The position numbers and the translations under genes are program-made. Positions 1 to 11,000 of a stretch of DNA of 64,000 nucleotides are shown piece by piece. The stretch is from Nephrocerus scutellatus (taxonomy: Eukaryota; Arthropoda; Insecta; Diptera; Pipunculidae), in the NCBI GenBank assembly GCA_947095585.1, contig OX352761.1, forward strand, positions 53,680,019-53,744,018, in the 5' to 3' direction. Under the pieces are notes generated by a model. It worked only from the letters and a program-made list of their open reading frames with translations. It made no database searches and was not told the DNA's origin. Every line of letters starts with the position of its first letter. Within the stretch, counting starts at the first letter, position 1.

Positions 1-1830
1 GAATTGATTCGACTTGACTCCTTGACTTGACTCGACTTGACTGGACATGACTCGACTTGACTCGGCTTGAATCGACTTGACTTGACTTTACACGAATTGA
101 TTCGACTTGACTCGACTTGACTCAACTTGACTCGACTTGACTCGACTTGACTCGACTTGACTCGACTTGACTCGACTTGACTCGACTTGACTCGACTTGA
201 CTCGACTTGACTCGACTTGACTCGACTTGACTCGACTTGACTCGACTTGACTCATCTTGACTCGAATTGACTGGACTTGACTCGACTTGACTCGACATGA
301 CTCGACCTGACTCGACTTGACTCGGCTTGAATCGACTTGAATCGACTTTACACGAATTGATTCGACTTGACTCCTTGACTTGACTCGACTTGACTGGACA
401 TGACTCGACTTGACTCGGCTTGAATCGACTTGACTTGACTTTACACGAATTGATTCGACTTGACTCGACTTGACTCGACTTGACTCGACTTGACTCGACT
501 TGACTCGACTTGACTCGACTTGACTCGACTTGACTCGACTTGACTCGACTTGACTCGACTTGACTCGAATTGACTCGACTTGACTCGACTTGACTCGACT
601 TGACTCGACTTGACTCGACTTGACTCGACTTGACTCGACTTGACTCGACTTGACTCGACTTGACTCATCTTGACTCGAATTGACTGGACTTGACTCGACT
701 TGACTCGACATGACTCGACCTGACTCGACTTGACTCGGCTTGAATCGACTTGAATCGACTTTACACGAATTGATTCGACTTGACTCCTTGACTTGACTCG
801 ACTTGACTGGACATGACTCGACTTGACTCGGCTTGAATCGACTTGACTTGACTTTACACGAATTGATTCGACTTGACTCGACTTGACTCAACTTGACTCG
901 ACTTGACTCGACTTGACTCGACTTGACTCGACTTGACTCGACTTGACTCGACTTGACTCGACTTGACTCGACTTGACTCGACTTGACTCGACTTGACTCG
1001 ACTTGACTCGACTTGACTCGACTTGACTCGACTTGACTCGACTTGACTCGACTTGACTCGACTTGACTCGACTTGACTCGACTTGACTCGACTTGACTCG
1101 ACTTGACTCGACTTGACTCGACTTGACTCGACTTGACTCGACTTGACTCGACTTGACTCGACTTGACTCGACTTGACTCGACTTGACTCGACTTGACTCG
1201 ACTTGACTCGACTTGACTCGACTTGACTCGACTTGACTCGGCTTGAATCGACTTGACTTGACTTTACACGAATTGACTCGACTTGACTCGACTTGACTCA
1301 ACTTGACTCGACTTGACTCGACTTGACTCGACTTGACTCGACTTGACTCGACTTGACTCGACTTGACTCGACTTGACTCGACTTGACTCGACTTGACTCG
1401 ACTTGACTCGACTTGACTCGACTTGACTCGACTTGACTCGACTTGACTCGACTTGACTCGACTTGACTCGACTTGACTCGACTTGACTCGACTTGACTCG
1501 ACTTGACTCGACTTGACTCGACTTGACTCGACTTGACTCATCTTGACTCGAATTGACTGGACTTGACTCGACTTGACTCGACATGACTCGACCTGACTCG
1601 ACTTGACTCGGCTTGAATCACATGACATGACTTTACACGAATTGATTCGATTTGACTCGACTTGACTTGACTTGTCTCGACTTGACTCATCTTGACTCGA
1701 ATTGACTGGACTTGACTCGACTTGACTTGCGATGACATGAGCTGCTTGTGATCACTTGAGTTGACTTAATTTGACTTGGCTTGACTGAGTTGACTGGCGA
1801 TGACTTTAGTTGACTTGATTTCGTCCTTCA
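1..1830. repeat. 10-bp satellite array (CTCGACTTGA)n with higher-order structure
   Basis: A head-to-tail array of the decamer CTCGACTTGA runs almost unbroken to about 1735 and then decays to about 1830. Variant decamers (ACTCCTTGAC, GGACATGACT, CGGCTTGAAT, CTTTACACGAATTGATT) recur as blocks. The block beginning GAATTGATTCGACTTGACTC starts at 1, 354 and 767, and related blocks start near 860 and 1270, giving a higher-order spacing near 410 bp for most intervals. Open frames on the minus strand, reading as Ser/Gln/Val/Glu repeats, are a by-product of a 30-base codon period and not genes. The window opens inside the array, so its full length is unknown. Confidence 0.95.
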
Positions 1831-1879
1831 CGCTCCTAACCAAGTAAAGCCTGGTGACTCCCTCCTGGAATCTGCTTCC

Positions 1880-2880
1880 TCTGGTATTATCCAGTGAGAG
1901 AGACGACCTTCCGCAGCTTATGACAAGGCCAAGTTGAGTCCATTCCCAGCAGCAAATCGCTGTCGAGTCGAGTCAAGTCTTTCGCTCCTGGCAAGACTAG
2001 CAGACAAGTTTTACAGCATGCGGTTGCCAATTTTACTGCGACTTCTTGGTTGTTAATTTTTCTTGGAGTTCCATCAGCCATCGAACAAATACTTTTGTAA
2101 GTCGTGATCTTGCCAGTTACTGTCCCCGCTTCAGGATGAAATCCTCACTGGCAAAGCTCCGTGTTGCTCCCATGTCTATAGTTGCGACCGCCGGTGTACA
2201 GTTGATGGTTACATATGCGTACACCTGTCTCGCGTCTTCCTTGAGGACTTCTACTCCGCGGTCCGGATGTGTGCCGCTCCTTCCGGTCCACTATTGCGTT
2301 TCCCGAATTAATTCTGCAGCATTCTTTGGTGTATGTATTTCTTCGGCCGCATTCCCAACAAAACAAGAGCGACTATTCCTGCAACCTCTGTAGATATGCC
2401 CCTGTTGGCCACATCGTCGGCATGCTGTTCGTGGGTCGATGAGAAACTAGGCGTTTGATGTAATTCCACAGTGTAATGGCTGTGGACTGCGTCTATGTTT
2501 GACTGAAACTGAGTCTTTTTTCTCCTAATCTAATCAAGGTCTTCAGGCATTCCGATCAGCTCCTCCAGGTGATGGAAATATCTGTGACGTTTGTACAACT
2601 GGTGCGTTCTCGTATGTGCGATCAAGCCGTTTGTCTTCAGCGTAGTTAGCGCAACGCATTAGAGTTTGCAGAGCGAGAACGTAGCTTTGAAGCACTCACG
2701 AGGCTTTTGATACCGGTGTCGAATGTCGTCTTCTAGCCGTACTTGAAAACGGTTCGGGAGGAAGAATTTCATGAAATCCTTTTTAAAATCGTTCCATCGC
2801 TGCCACTGTTGGTTGTTGTTCATGTACCAAACCAGAGCACGTTCACGTAGCAGCTCGAGCATTGTTCGGATTCGCAGAGA
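1880..2880 (-). pseudogene. Ty3/gypsy-type gag-protease remnant
   Basis: Three minus-strand segments in different frames follow LTR-retrotransposon gag-to-protease order. The first (about 2880-2660) has the retrotransposon Gag core pattern: L-R-E-R-A-L-V-W-Y, then W-N-D-F-K-K-D-F, F-F-L-P and Q-K-P-R-E. The second (about 2366-2310) holds a cysteine-rich CWECG stretch that may be a ruined zinc knuckle. The third (about 2081-1940) resembles the end of a retroviral-type aspartic protease, with LVLPGAKDL followed by LLLGMD. No reverse transcriptase follows. Several frameshifts separate the pieces, so this is a dead fragment. The clade cannot be resolved. It could include part of the neighbouring BEL/Pao remnant near 2880, where the boundary is a guess. 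Confidence 0.6.
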
Positions 2881-2884
2881 TAAA

Positions 2885-4025
2885 TGAAAGCTGGGAGCTA
2901 AAATCAAGTATTGCTGTTGCCTCTACTGTGTTTTTCTGACTATCAAAAATTTTGATCCTTGCTGGTACTAGAAAATCGCAGGATGTTTCTTCATGAAAAG
3001 CTGCATTGGTTGGTTGATGCACGCTTAAAATCATTGAAAGGACTGGAATTGTTAATTTCCCTTTGAGCACTGAAGTGCAACAGAGTATTATGTTTCTGTT
3101 GGCATGTTAAACAGTGTCCGGATTTGCAGTCGCAATGTGCGTGACCGGAATTCAAGCAGTTTAGGCAGATCCTAGTTGTCGTACCTTTAGATTTCGCTCT
3201 TGAGGAGACATTTGTAAAAACCTCTTGCATTTGGTTAAAATGTGAGAGACGTCCTTACATAGGTAGCACGTCCTTTCACTTTCTGCTGTGATTAAACAAT
3301 TTGACTTATTGTTTAATCTTTGGAAGGGTCTTTTTCATCTATCACCAGGGCTTCTAACATTTGGAAGTGTTCCTCCAAAAACACCAAAATGTTGAAACCT
3401 GCGGAACTTAAAGTGGATTGGACAGGTATTGTTCAAACAAACGATGGCTTTCAGGATCCAACTTCTGTAGCATCATATGTAACACTAATGCATCCCAACT
3501 GGATGTTTCTATGTCAAGTCTTCCAATACCATGCAATGCTTCCTTCAATCAATCATGCATTTTTTTTGGTACGCCTGCGGACACTGTGCTAAGAACCGGT
3601 AAAGCGGAAAACTTTTGAGGAAATGCTAAGACGATTAGACGCCTATTTTCAAAGCGGTCCTTGAGAATTGTACAGGCAGTTTCATAGCTTTCCCCGGTTG
3701 TCGGGAGTTGTTGGATAAGACGTGAGGCATCTCCTGTCACTCCTAACCTTCAAGTAATACATCTTTTGTGAAAGCCCTATACTTGGCTGATGTATTAGTT
3801 GCTGGAAGAGTTGTGCAAACTGCCTCCATTGTAGATAATCTCCATTGAATCTGGCATATTTATCCTTGGTAGTCGAGCAGTAGTCTCGACACCTTATTGT
3901 ATTATGGTTGCTAGCGAGCTTCTTTCCAATAATTGGGTGAGAATGTCATTATATGCATCCTCCACTTCAAAGAACTAATCTTGAGAGTAAGAGCCAGATT
4001 CGTCTTCTGTAACTATCTCTTGATA
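2885..4025 (-). pseudogene. BEL/Pao-type gag-protease remnant
   Basis: Minus-strand fragments match the usual BEL/Pao order. Around 3740-3560 there is a Gag segment with L-I-Q-Q-L-P-T-T-G-E-S-Y followed by LKDRFENRRLIV, characteristic of the DUF1759-like region. At 3170-3080 there is a cysteine/histidine cluster CLNCLNSGHAHCDCKSGHC ending in KHNTLLHF, the typical BEL zinc-finger block. At 2990-2890 the motif ILDFSSQLSFIS stands where the protease usually has LLDQGSQ-SFI; the expected Gln-Gly is replaced by Phe-Ser, so the site is probably inactive. Frameshifts lie between all three. No RT or integrase is visible. Confidence 0.7.
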
Positions 4026-4026
4026 C

Positions 4027-4745
4027 TTATGTCCTATATCCCCTTGTGGGTCCTAAGGCCTCTACTACGCATACGCGCCACCGCGTGGTGCGGTTCCTGG
4101 CAATAAGCTTCATCTCTCTCCAACTCTTTCCCAATTGCAGTGACTCTTCCTCAACTGTTCTGCGCCATGTATTTCTCGGACGACCCGTTCTTCTACCATC
4201 CTGAGATAACGGATTCCATTGCATTGCGTAGTTTGCTATGGGACTGTCGCCTTTTCGGAGTGTATGACCAATCAACTGCCACTTCCGTCGTTGAATGGTT
4301 GTGCCTATTGGTTCCTGACCCGATCTCTGGTAAAGATGATCGTTAGAGATAGGGTGAACCAGATTTTCCGTAAGCATCTATTTACGAACGTTTGTAATCT
4401 TTTCGTGATAGTAGCGGTCACCTTCCAAGTGCTAAACCCATACAACAGCACAGATTTAACATTTGAACGGAACAGTCGCAGCTTGGTGTTTAAGCTGATT
4501 GCATTGCTCCGCCATATCATGGACATCATTCCAAACACTGATTTTTCTTTGCCGATTCGGTTGACAATGTCCTGTTTGGTTCCACCTTCGGCCATGACAA
4601 TACTCCTAAGATATTGGAAATTCTCTACTCTCTCTACCGGCTGTACAGCAATGTTATCTTGAGTTACTGAGTTAGTGCCGAGGTTGATGATTTTGGTTTT
4701 GGCAGTATTAATCTTCAAACCCGCAACATTTGCCTCCCTTTCCAC
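4027..4745 (-). pseudogene. Non-LTR retrotransposon RT C-terminal fragment
   Basis: Two overlapping minus-strand frames (4745-4305, then 4377-4027) give the C-terminal third of an endonuclease-RT of the kind common in animal genomes. Visible signatures are GLKINTAKTKI, VENFQYL, NAISLNTKLRLF, SVLLYG, FVNRCLRKIW and then WQLIGHTLRKGDSPIA and RPRNTWRRTVEEE. A frameshift near 4350 joins the two. The catalytic palm is absent, so the copy is 5'-truncated. I cannot assign it to a clade with confidence; RTE-like or CR1-like are possible. Confidence 0.7.
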
Positions 4746-4789
4746 ATTTGCTGTTATCTGTTCACTCTTTTCTTAATGGGAAAAACTTG

Positions 4790-4965
4790 GCCCTACGAGA
4801 GATCGAACTTCAGGATGGAGTCCAATAAGGCCCGCCAGTGTCCTCAGTTCGAAGGGTTTCTACACCTAAGAAAGGGGGAATCTCTCCCTATCGAGGTTTT
4901 CAGGGTCTCGAGATGGAGCCCTATAAGGCCCGCCAGCAACTCGAGACCAAGAAAGGGAATTCTAA
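4790..4965 (+). repeat. Two imperfect direct copies of a ~98-bp unit
   Basis: The string TAAGGCCCGCCAG occurs near 4828 and again near 4924, each preceded by ATGGAGYCC and followed by a TC/CGA-rich stretch ending in AAGAAAGGG. This is a local tandem duplication of about 98 bp. I recognise no coding function, and the small open frames over it are not supported. Confidence 0.5.
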
Positions 4966-5099
4966 TGCTCACTCACTGGGGAATTTGGCTCACCTGATTC
5001 TAGCGCCGACCAACGTTGGTTATCCCGTATTCCGCCTTCAAAATTCTTCCGTTTTTTTTTATTTTTATAATTCGCCCATGCTCAAAAGTGTTCGCACCC

Positions 5100-5610
5100 T
5101 TATAATACTCGGCTATATGCTTGGCACAGCGTGGGCGTTAAGGAAAAGGAGGAGAAAAGAGGAGATGTCTGTGAGCTTGTTTTTTGAATGTCTGTGAATC
5201 GTATTGATGTACAGATGGTAAAGAGCTCGGCAGAGCATTCCACATACGTGTTGTACGGCTGAAGAACGAATCCCTGAACTTATCTGTACGTCCGAAGGTG
5301 GGCTTGAGGGTAAACTGATGAGCATTTAGAGCGCCACGAGTATTGCGGTGGAATTCAAGGAGAGGTGGATGCAGTTGGCTATTTCTCTTGAGCACCGCTG
5401 GTAGAAGAAGCGATAATACAGTGACAGGCAGGGAAAGCTCCTGTGGTGTTCAAGCGAATCTATTGATTTCGCTATATTTTCGTCACCGATAAGTTTTATC
5501 GCGCTGTTTTGTATTCTATCTAGCTGATGCAAAGTAGTTTTAGGAGCACTAGACCAGATATGGAATTGTACTCAAGTTTAGGGCGAATAAAAGCCTTGTA
5601 TACAGGGTGT
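5100..5610 (-). pseudogene. Jockey/CR1-like RT C-terminal fragment
   Basis: The minus strand encodes, in two overlapping frames with a frameshift near 5360, the region downstream of an RT palm: RPKLEYNS, HQLDRIQNSAIKLIGD, SLEHHRSFPCLSLYYRFF, then RNTRGALNAHQF, FFSRTTRMWNALP and a terminal K-K-Q-A-H-R-H-L. This is the characteristic tail of jockey/CR1-type non-LTR elements in insects. Upstream RT and endonuclease are missing. The plus-strand element at 6169-9190 carries the same kind of tail, so this may be a truncated relative in the opposite orientation. Confidence 0.7.
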
Positions 5611-6168
5611 ATCCGTTATGGATAAAAAAAAATATCAGCGAACACACACGCTAAAAAATTATTGTGCCTTGATTTCTGAAAACTGAACTTTGATCTTCAA
5701 CTGAAATAGCAGATTTCAGATTTACAGAAGTGGGTTTTGAAACAAAAGTTAAGCAAGCAAAGAAAATAAGTCTTCTGGAATTGATGAATTCCAGCTAATT
5801 TCCATTGAGCCGAATTTGTTTTGAAGCTTCGATAGTTGGAGAATTCCATTGTGTATTCGGCAACAATTGGTTGTTCATTCATTCTACAAAAAAGCAGTTA
5901 CGTAAAAATAATTTTTTTTTATTCAAATTTTTCAATTTTTTAAATAATTTATTTATCTGAGTAGTTTTTAGAAGCAGAATTTTTATTGACTTTCTGACTC
6001 AGTAGCTGTGCGTGCCTTTTTCGTTTGTAAGACCTGGTACTACTAACGAATCAGTAACGCTTCACTGTTAAGTGGTTGGTTTGTAGAAATTCTTCGTATT
6101 TTTGTTATTTTTAATATTTTTAATTTTTTATTATATTCTTATCTAATTTTACATATATTTTCTTTATC
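5611..6168. other. Unassigned AT-rich DNA
   Basis: The segment begins ACAGGGTGTATCCGTTATGG, which resembles the terminus of Tc1/mariner-type elements, but no matching inverted end was found. The rest is AT-rich with no supported gene. The portion just before 6199 may be the 5' untranslated leader of the following non-LTR element. Confidence 0.3.
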
Positions 6169-6198
6169 TTGCCGGGTTCGGTATTTTTACTTTGCAAA

Positions 6199-6900
6199 AT
6201 GAATTCTTTTTTTAAAATTCATTTCACAAATATTCGCGGCATTAAAAGTAATTTTAACTCGATCGCAGCACATCTTGACGCGAATAAACCTGCGGTTCTA
6301 AGTTTATGTGAAACGCAGGCCTCTTATATGGGTACCCCAAATAATTTTCATTGTCCGGGGTATTCTCGTGTCGACTGCTTGGTTCCACATCGTGGGGTTA
6401 TTCTTTTTATTCGTGATGACATCTCTTTTAATGTACCTAAATTTATTAATCCAAACTGTAATCCCATGTTCAGTACGATATGGATTGAAATTAAAATTTC
6501 AAACCATTCGATGTTTATTTGTTCCCTTTATCGTAATCCCAATTTGTCACCTTTAGACACTAAAAATGAGTTTAATTCCTTATCAGAAACTATAGACAAA
6601 ATTTACCAATCCTCACCATTTTCACAATTGGTTGTCTTGTGCGATTTTAATGTCCACAACGATTCATGGTTGACCTATTCGAATGGTAGAGATAGTTCTG
6701 GTGAAACTGCAGAACTTTTTTCAAATATTAATCTTCTCACCCAACTCGTTGATAAGCCAACTAGGTATCCCGATACTTCTGGTCAATCACCTCACCTTTT
6801 AGATTTATTTCTAACTTCTATGCCAATGAAATATTCAATTGATGTATCTGCTCCATTAGGACTTTCTGACCATGCTTTGGTAGTAGCCCAATTTTCATAA
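6199..6900 (+). pseudogene. APE-type endonuclease domain of non-LTR element
   Basis: The first in-frame ATG is at 6199; the frame is open from 6169 but only with a TTG codon. The 234-residue product follows the exonuclease/endonuclease/phosphatase fold used by non-LTR elements to nick target DNA. It has an N-terminal FTNIRGIKSN, LSLCETQ (catalytic Glu), an internal CSLYRNP, LVVLCDFNVHND (the usual GDFN, here CDFN) and a terminal GLSDHALV, the SDH catalytic motif. The Gly-to-Cys change in GDFN is unusual. The frame stops before the RT, so the protein is truncated relative to an intact ORF2. Context: RT fragments follow in other frames. Confidence 0.75.
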
Positions 6901-7399
6901 ACACCAGCCATTATAAAGCCTACTCATAAAAGGATACTCTGGCACTATAAAAATGCAAACTGGGAGCACCTGAACCAATTTTATAGCTCATTTGATTGGT
7001 CAACCTGCTTTTCCAGCAATAATGCTGATGAAGCATCACAAATTATCACGTCAACCATTTTGCTAGGAATGAAAAGTTGCATTCCTTCTTCTTTTCAAAA
7101 AAACAATACTCGTAAGAATAAATGGTTTAACGAAATCAAAAATAATATATGACCTTAAGATTCGAGATAGCATGCGAAAAATTTTGAATTCTGATTCAAA
7201 CAGTCGAAGCTTTTAGTCGTTTGCTGTATTGGTTAAAAGAAACTTTGCAGACAATAATTCGTCTATTCCTTCTTTCTTTCTTAATGGTATTCATTATAGA
7301 ACTGATATTGAGAAAGCTAATCTCTTAGCTTCTCATTTCACTGGTGCTTCTACCCTTCCTTTAACTAACCAAAGCCCTCCAATTCTCCCAAATCTAGGC

Positions 7400-9190
7400 C
7401 CAGGTATGTCTAAAATCTATTTCCGAAAAAGGGTTGTTTCAAAGATTCTGAAAAACTTGACCTCAATAAAGCGACTGGCCCCGACGGTATTCCCCCAATA
7501 GTATTGAAAAGATGTCATCATACTTTGGCAAAACCGCTTAGCAAATTGTTTCATCTTTCAATGAGGCAAAGGAAAAGTCAGAGCATATACTCTTCGTATG
7601 CGTAGCCCTCACCTAGAAAAGAATGAAACATCTAAAGGCCTATACGGTTCCATGGCCGAATGCCAGACAAATCGCATTGTCAGATGTGGTGGCATTCACG
7701 AAGGAGCTGAACAACCACATAATGTGGTAAAACGTCAGGGACGCACAATAGACCTAAAGGTCGCAGTGCTCAGGGCTGTTTGGCCCCACCTAATATAATA
7801 ATAATAATAAATCTTTCAATGAAGACAAGTGTTTTTCCATCAATTTGGAAAATAGCAAATATTCAACCCGTTCCGAAAAAAGGTGATAAATCGACACCTA
7901 CGAACTACCGTCCTATTGCTTTGTTGTAGGTTCTATCGAAGGTAAAGGAATCTATCGTTAATTTCAGACTAATGAACTATCTGGATTCGAATGTTCTTTT
8001 ATCCGATGTGCAGTAAGGATTTCGTAAAAATCGCTCTTCAGGTGAACTCATGCCGTGCATGACTCATTGTTTGGAGCGAAGAATTGAAAACCTAGGTGAA
8101 TTAAGCATTATTTCCTTAGATATTTCTAAAGCTTTTGATAGAGTATGGCACGATTGTCTTATTAATAAGATTCGTGCGCTGAACTTACACTCCTCTCTCA
8201 TTGCATGGATTGAGAATTATTTATGGAACCGTAAAATAAAAGTTGTATTAAATGGTATATCTTCAGCTTCACATGGGATCATTGCTAGCGTGCCTCAAGG
8301 GTCATTCTTGTCGCCCACGCTCTTCTTGATATATATCAACTTGTTGTCTTCTACAACCTGTGATATCCATTCTTTTGCTGATGATACAACACTATCGACT
8401 TCCATTGAGTTTGTCAGTCAAAAAGAATGCAATTCTCGCTTGAATGGTTCGCGTGAATTAATGAATTTGACTATTCTGTCGAATATTCAAGTCGTTCTCG
8501 ATTGGGGCATTTCTAATAGAGTAGAATTTAACCCAAATAAATTCCAGGCTTGTCTTTTTTCTCAAAAGGCAATTCAACATTACGTACCAACAGTAATTAA
8601 TGGTGCCACTATTGCGAGATCAGTTTAACTTAAGATGTTAGGTCCTGGAAATAACATATTTACGAAATCTCAAAAAGAGCGAGCCAATGCTTGGGCTTCA
8701 TAATACGTTGTAACTTCTACTTCGCTCCATCTGAAGTATTAAGATTATATAAATCTTATGTTAGACCAATTTTAGAATGTGGGGTGGGGCTCCAAGATCG
8801 CATTTAGTTCATCTTGATGGAGTTCAAAATAGAGTTATTCGTTTGATAAACGATGTAACCATTACTTCGTCTCTGGATACTTTTGAGCACAGACGAAATG
8901 TAGGGGCTTTATCTATTTTCTACAAATTTTACAACGGTAGAGTGCTTTAGAAACCCGTTCTCTAGTTCCAGGTCCTTTTGTCAGCAACGTAAAAAATCGT
9001 TTAAGGTCCAATCAACATAGGTTTGCCTTAAAACTTTTTTCATGTAGAACCCAACACTTTAAATCCTCCTTTTTTCCGAGAGTCTCTTCGATGTGGAGTC
9101 AATTTGTCGAGCACGTGTTTCACGAATCGTATAATCTGCAGGCCTTCAAATTCGCCGTTCACATTTCCGGAAGGATGAAGTGCTCATAAG
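7400..9190 (+). pseudogene. Reverse transcriptase and C-terminal region of non-LTR element
   Basis: Several plus-strand frames cover the RT. About 7455-7500 has a ruined LDLNKATGPDGIP-type region. 7811-7930 encodes SVFPSIWKIANIQPVPKKG and NYRPIALL, ended by a stop. 8050-8628 is open for 192 residues with SLDISKAFDRVWH (palm A), SVPQGSFLSPTLFLIYIN (VPQG) and HSFADDT (catalytic FADD). About 8780-8930 continues with HLDGVQNRVIRLIND and FEHRRNVGALSIFYKFYNG, and 9040-9180 has a trace of the SRTQHF...SMWSQF tail. The catalytic residues survive in one frame but the gene is disrupted. Confidence 0.8.
7565..7810 (+). mobile_element. 5'-truncated non-LTR insertion with (TAA)n tail and 12-bp TSD
   Basis: The 12-mer ATCTTTCAATGA stands immediately left (7553-7564) and right (7811-7822) of this 246-bp segment, as expected for target-primed insertion. 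The insert begins with a frame reading SEHILFVC, similar to the C-terminal Cys/His motif region of R1/I/LOA-type RTs, and ends in a (TAA)n tail. It interrupts the RT of the surrounding element, whose frame resumes directly after the second copy of the duplication. Only the last part of the source element is present. Confidence 0.8.
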
Positions 9191-9579
9191 CTGTTTTATT
9201 AAATATAAAAAAAATAATAATAATTTCAGTATTATTTACATTATTTTTAAGATTTGTAATATTTTCTTGGTCAAGGTTTTTTGTAGTTTTCCCTGACCAT
9301 GATTCATTGATAAAAGTATTTGGACTCGCGTCGTTTTAGTTTCGTGTTCGTTTTTCGTATTGCTTTTTCAATGAATCAGAGAGAATTCTGAGAAAATAAA
9401 TTGAAACCGGCTACACACGTAAGGAATGCGATATATTGTAAATCACATTCCTCGATTCGATTTTTATTCTATTTTGAATTTGAATTTTTAACAAAGGGCT
9501 TAGCCCAACTTCTTGCTGTGATGCAAGTCATTCAGGGAGTCCTCCCTTGGCAATGAGTCTTTATAAAAAAAAAAAAAGG

Positions 9580-11000
9580 TGGTAAATACATCCTTGATTA
9601 ATTTCATGAAAAAAATCGTATGGGAGGGGGGTCTATTTTCTCCCCCTGCGGTGTACGTAGCGTTTTAATGCGAAGAGATGTACTTTTGACCTTACATCAC
9701 TTCACACCCTGTAAATCTTGAACACTTCTAGCAACAAGGTCACTATATGTCTTTTTTGGAAAAGAATTAAATTTCCAAGGTCATACAATCTACATTTTCT
9801 TAAATTATTAAAACCATTACCGACATAAACGTCTTCAAATTCAGAAAAAAAAATTTTAATTTTATTTTCAAACGCTATTATTTCAAAAAATCCTGTTCAA
9901 TTTTCTACAATTCCACCTCACAATGTTTCTCGATTTGGTTAACAGGAGCAGGGTTAAAATTGAAAGTTGGTGAAACGAAAGCAAACGTACTTTTGACCTT
10001 ACATGAATTCCATATAACCATAACTCTGGAAAGCTTCTAGCTACAAGGCCACTGTTGGTCTTTTTTGAAAGAAAATTAAAATTTAAAAGTCAAAACCATT
10101 TTTATTTTTTTTATTTGTATTTTATAACGCGATCATCTCGAAAAATGCTTCCAGTTGATTTTTTTTGGCAAATGTAGTATTAAAGCCTATTCAATTTTCT
10201 ACAAATCCATGTCACAATGTTTACACATTGGATCAACAGGAGCAGAACTAAAATTAAAAGTTTGTAAAATGTAACACTTTACTTACAAGTAAACTCAATT
10301 CAAATGAATGAGGGATGGATTGACAAACATTCATTCGTTTCAGTATAAATGTATGGGCCGGAGTAATCGGGGATCATTTCATTGGTCCTCACATACTACC
10401 CAAAAGGCTAAATTCAATCGGTTACCTGCAATTTTTGACGAATCACCTGCAAGAATTGACGGAAAACGTCTCATTACTGACTCGAAAAAAATGTTGTTTC
10501 AGCTTGATGGTGCTCCTTGCCACAGCGGACGTAATGTTACTGCATTTTTAGAGTGAACATTATCGAAACCGATGGATTGGTAGAAACGGTCCGGTAATTT
10601 GGCCGCCTAGGTCAACGGATCTAACTCCTCTCGTTTTTTTTGTGTGAGGAAGAATGAAAGAGCTAGTATATTATAAAGAAATAGAAACTATAGAACAAGT
10701 AGGAAGAAGGATTGAACATGCAGCTCAGGAGATACGCAATGTACAACCTCAAACAAACTTAAAAAGAGAAAGTGTTAAACGAGCGCAGGTTTGCATTCAT
10801 GCCGAAGGGGGGCATTTTGAGCAATTTTTTCAATAGTTTTGCACATTCATATTAATATTTCATACGATAATCCTCATCTATTTATTTATTTTCTATTCAG
10901 TTGAATTAAGTTTACTTGTAAGTTTTTGTTTTTTTTTCTTACAATTCATTTTACAAACTTTTAATTTTAGCTTTGTTCCTGTTCTCATCTTTAACCGTTT
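9580..11000 (+). mobile_element. Tc1/mariner-like element with long subterminal repeats
   Basis: A transposase remnant (10340-10840) is flanked by inverted sequences. The left side, about 10234-10308, contains CTTACAAGTAAACTCAATTC and AAAATTAAAAGTTTGTAAAATG; both recur inverted at about 10893-10977. The left flank also holds two direct, diverged copies of a roughly 305-bp block. GTACTTTTGACCTTACAT is at 9676 and 9988, and TTCAATTTTCTACAA is near 9897 and 10190. The outermost ends and the TA duplication could not be placed. Confidence 0.65.
10340..10840 (+). pseudogene. Tc1/mariner-type transposase remnant
   Basis: Frames shift repeatedly, but the conserved DDE core can be followed. GRSNRGSFHW corresponds to the W-A-G-I-I-G-D-H-F-I-G-P segment. 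Then come KKMLFQLDGAPCHSGRNV (second catalytic Asp in LDGAP), W-I-G-R-N-G-P, W-P-P-R-S-T-D-L-T-P (third catalytic region) and a C-terminal ESVKRAQVCIHAEGGHFEQF. This matches mariner transposases of the rosa-like type often seen in insects. The N-terminal DNA-binding domain is absent, so it is a truncated pseudogene. Confidence 0.7.

Larger units (their letters stand above)
6169..9580 (+). mobile_element. Non-LTR (jockey/CR1-like) retrotransposon, decayed, near full length
   Basis: The endonuclease (6199-6900), RT (about 7400-8628) and C-terminal tail (about 8640-9190) lie in the correct order on the plus strand. They are followed by an AT-rich 3' untranslated region with a small CTTGCTGTGATGCAAG hairpin near 9513 and a poly(A) run ending near 9580. 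Reading frames are broken many times (stops near 6898 and 7927, frameshifts near 7150, 7430 and 8630). A separate 246-bp element interrupts the RT at 7565-7810. The element is inactive as read. Confidence 0.8.

Noticed and set aside
88..1738. Minus-strand frames encoding a Ser/Val/Lys/Gln repeat protein
   Set aside because: A 10-bp satellite gives a 30-base codon period without stops on that strand. Variants shift the frame freely, as expected for non-coding DNA.
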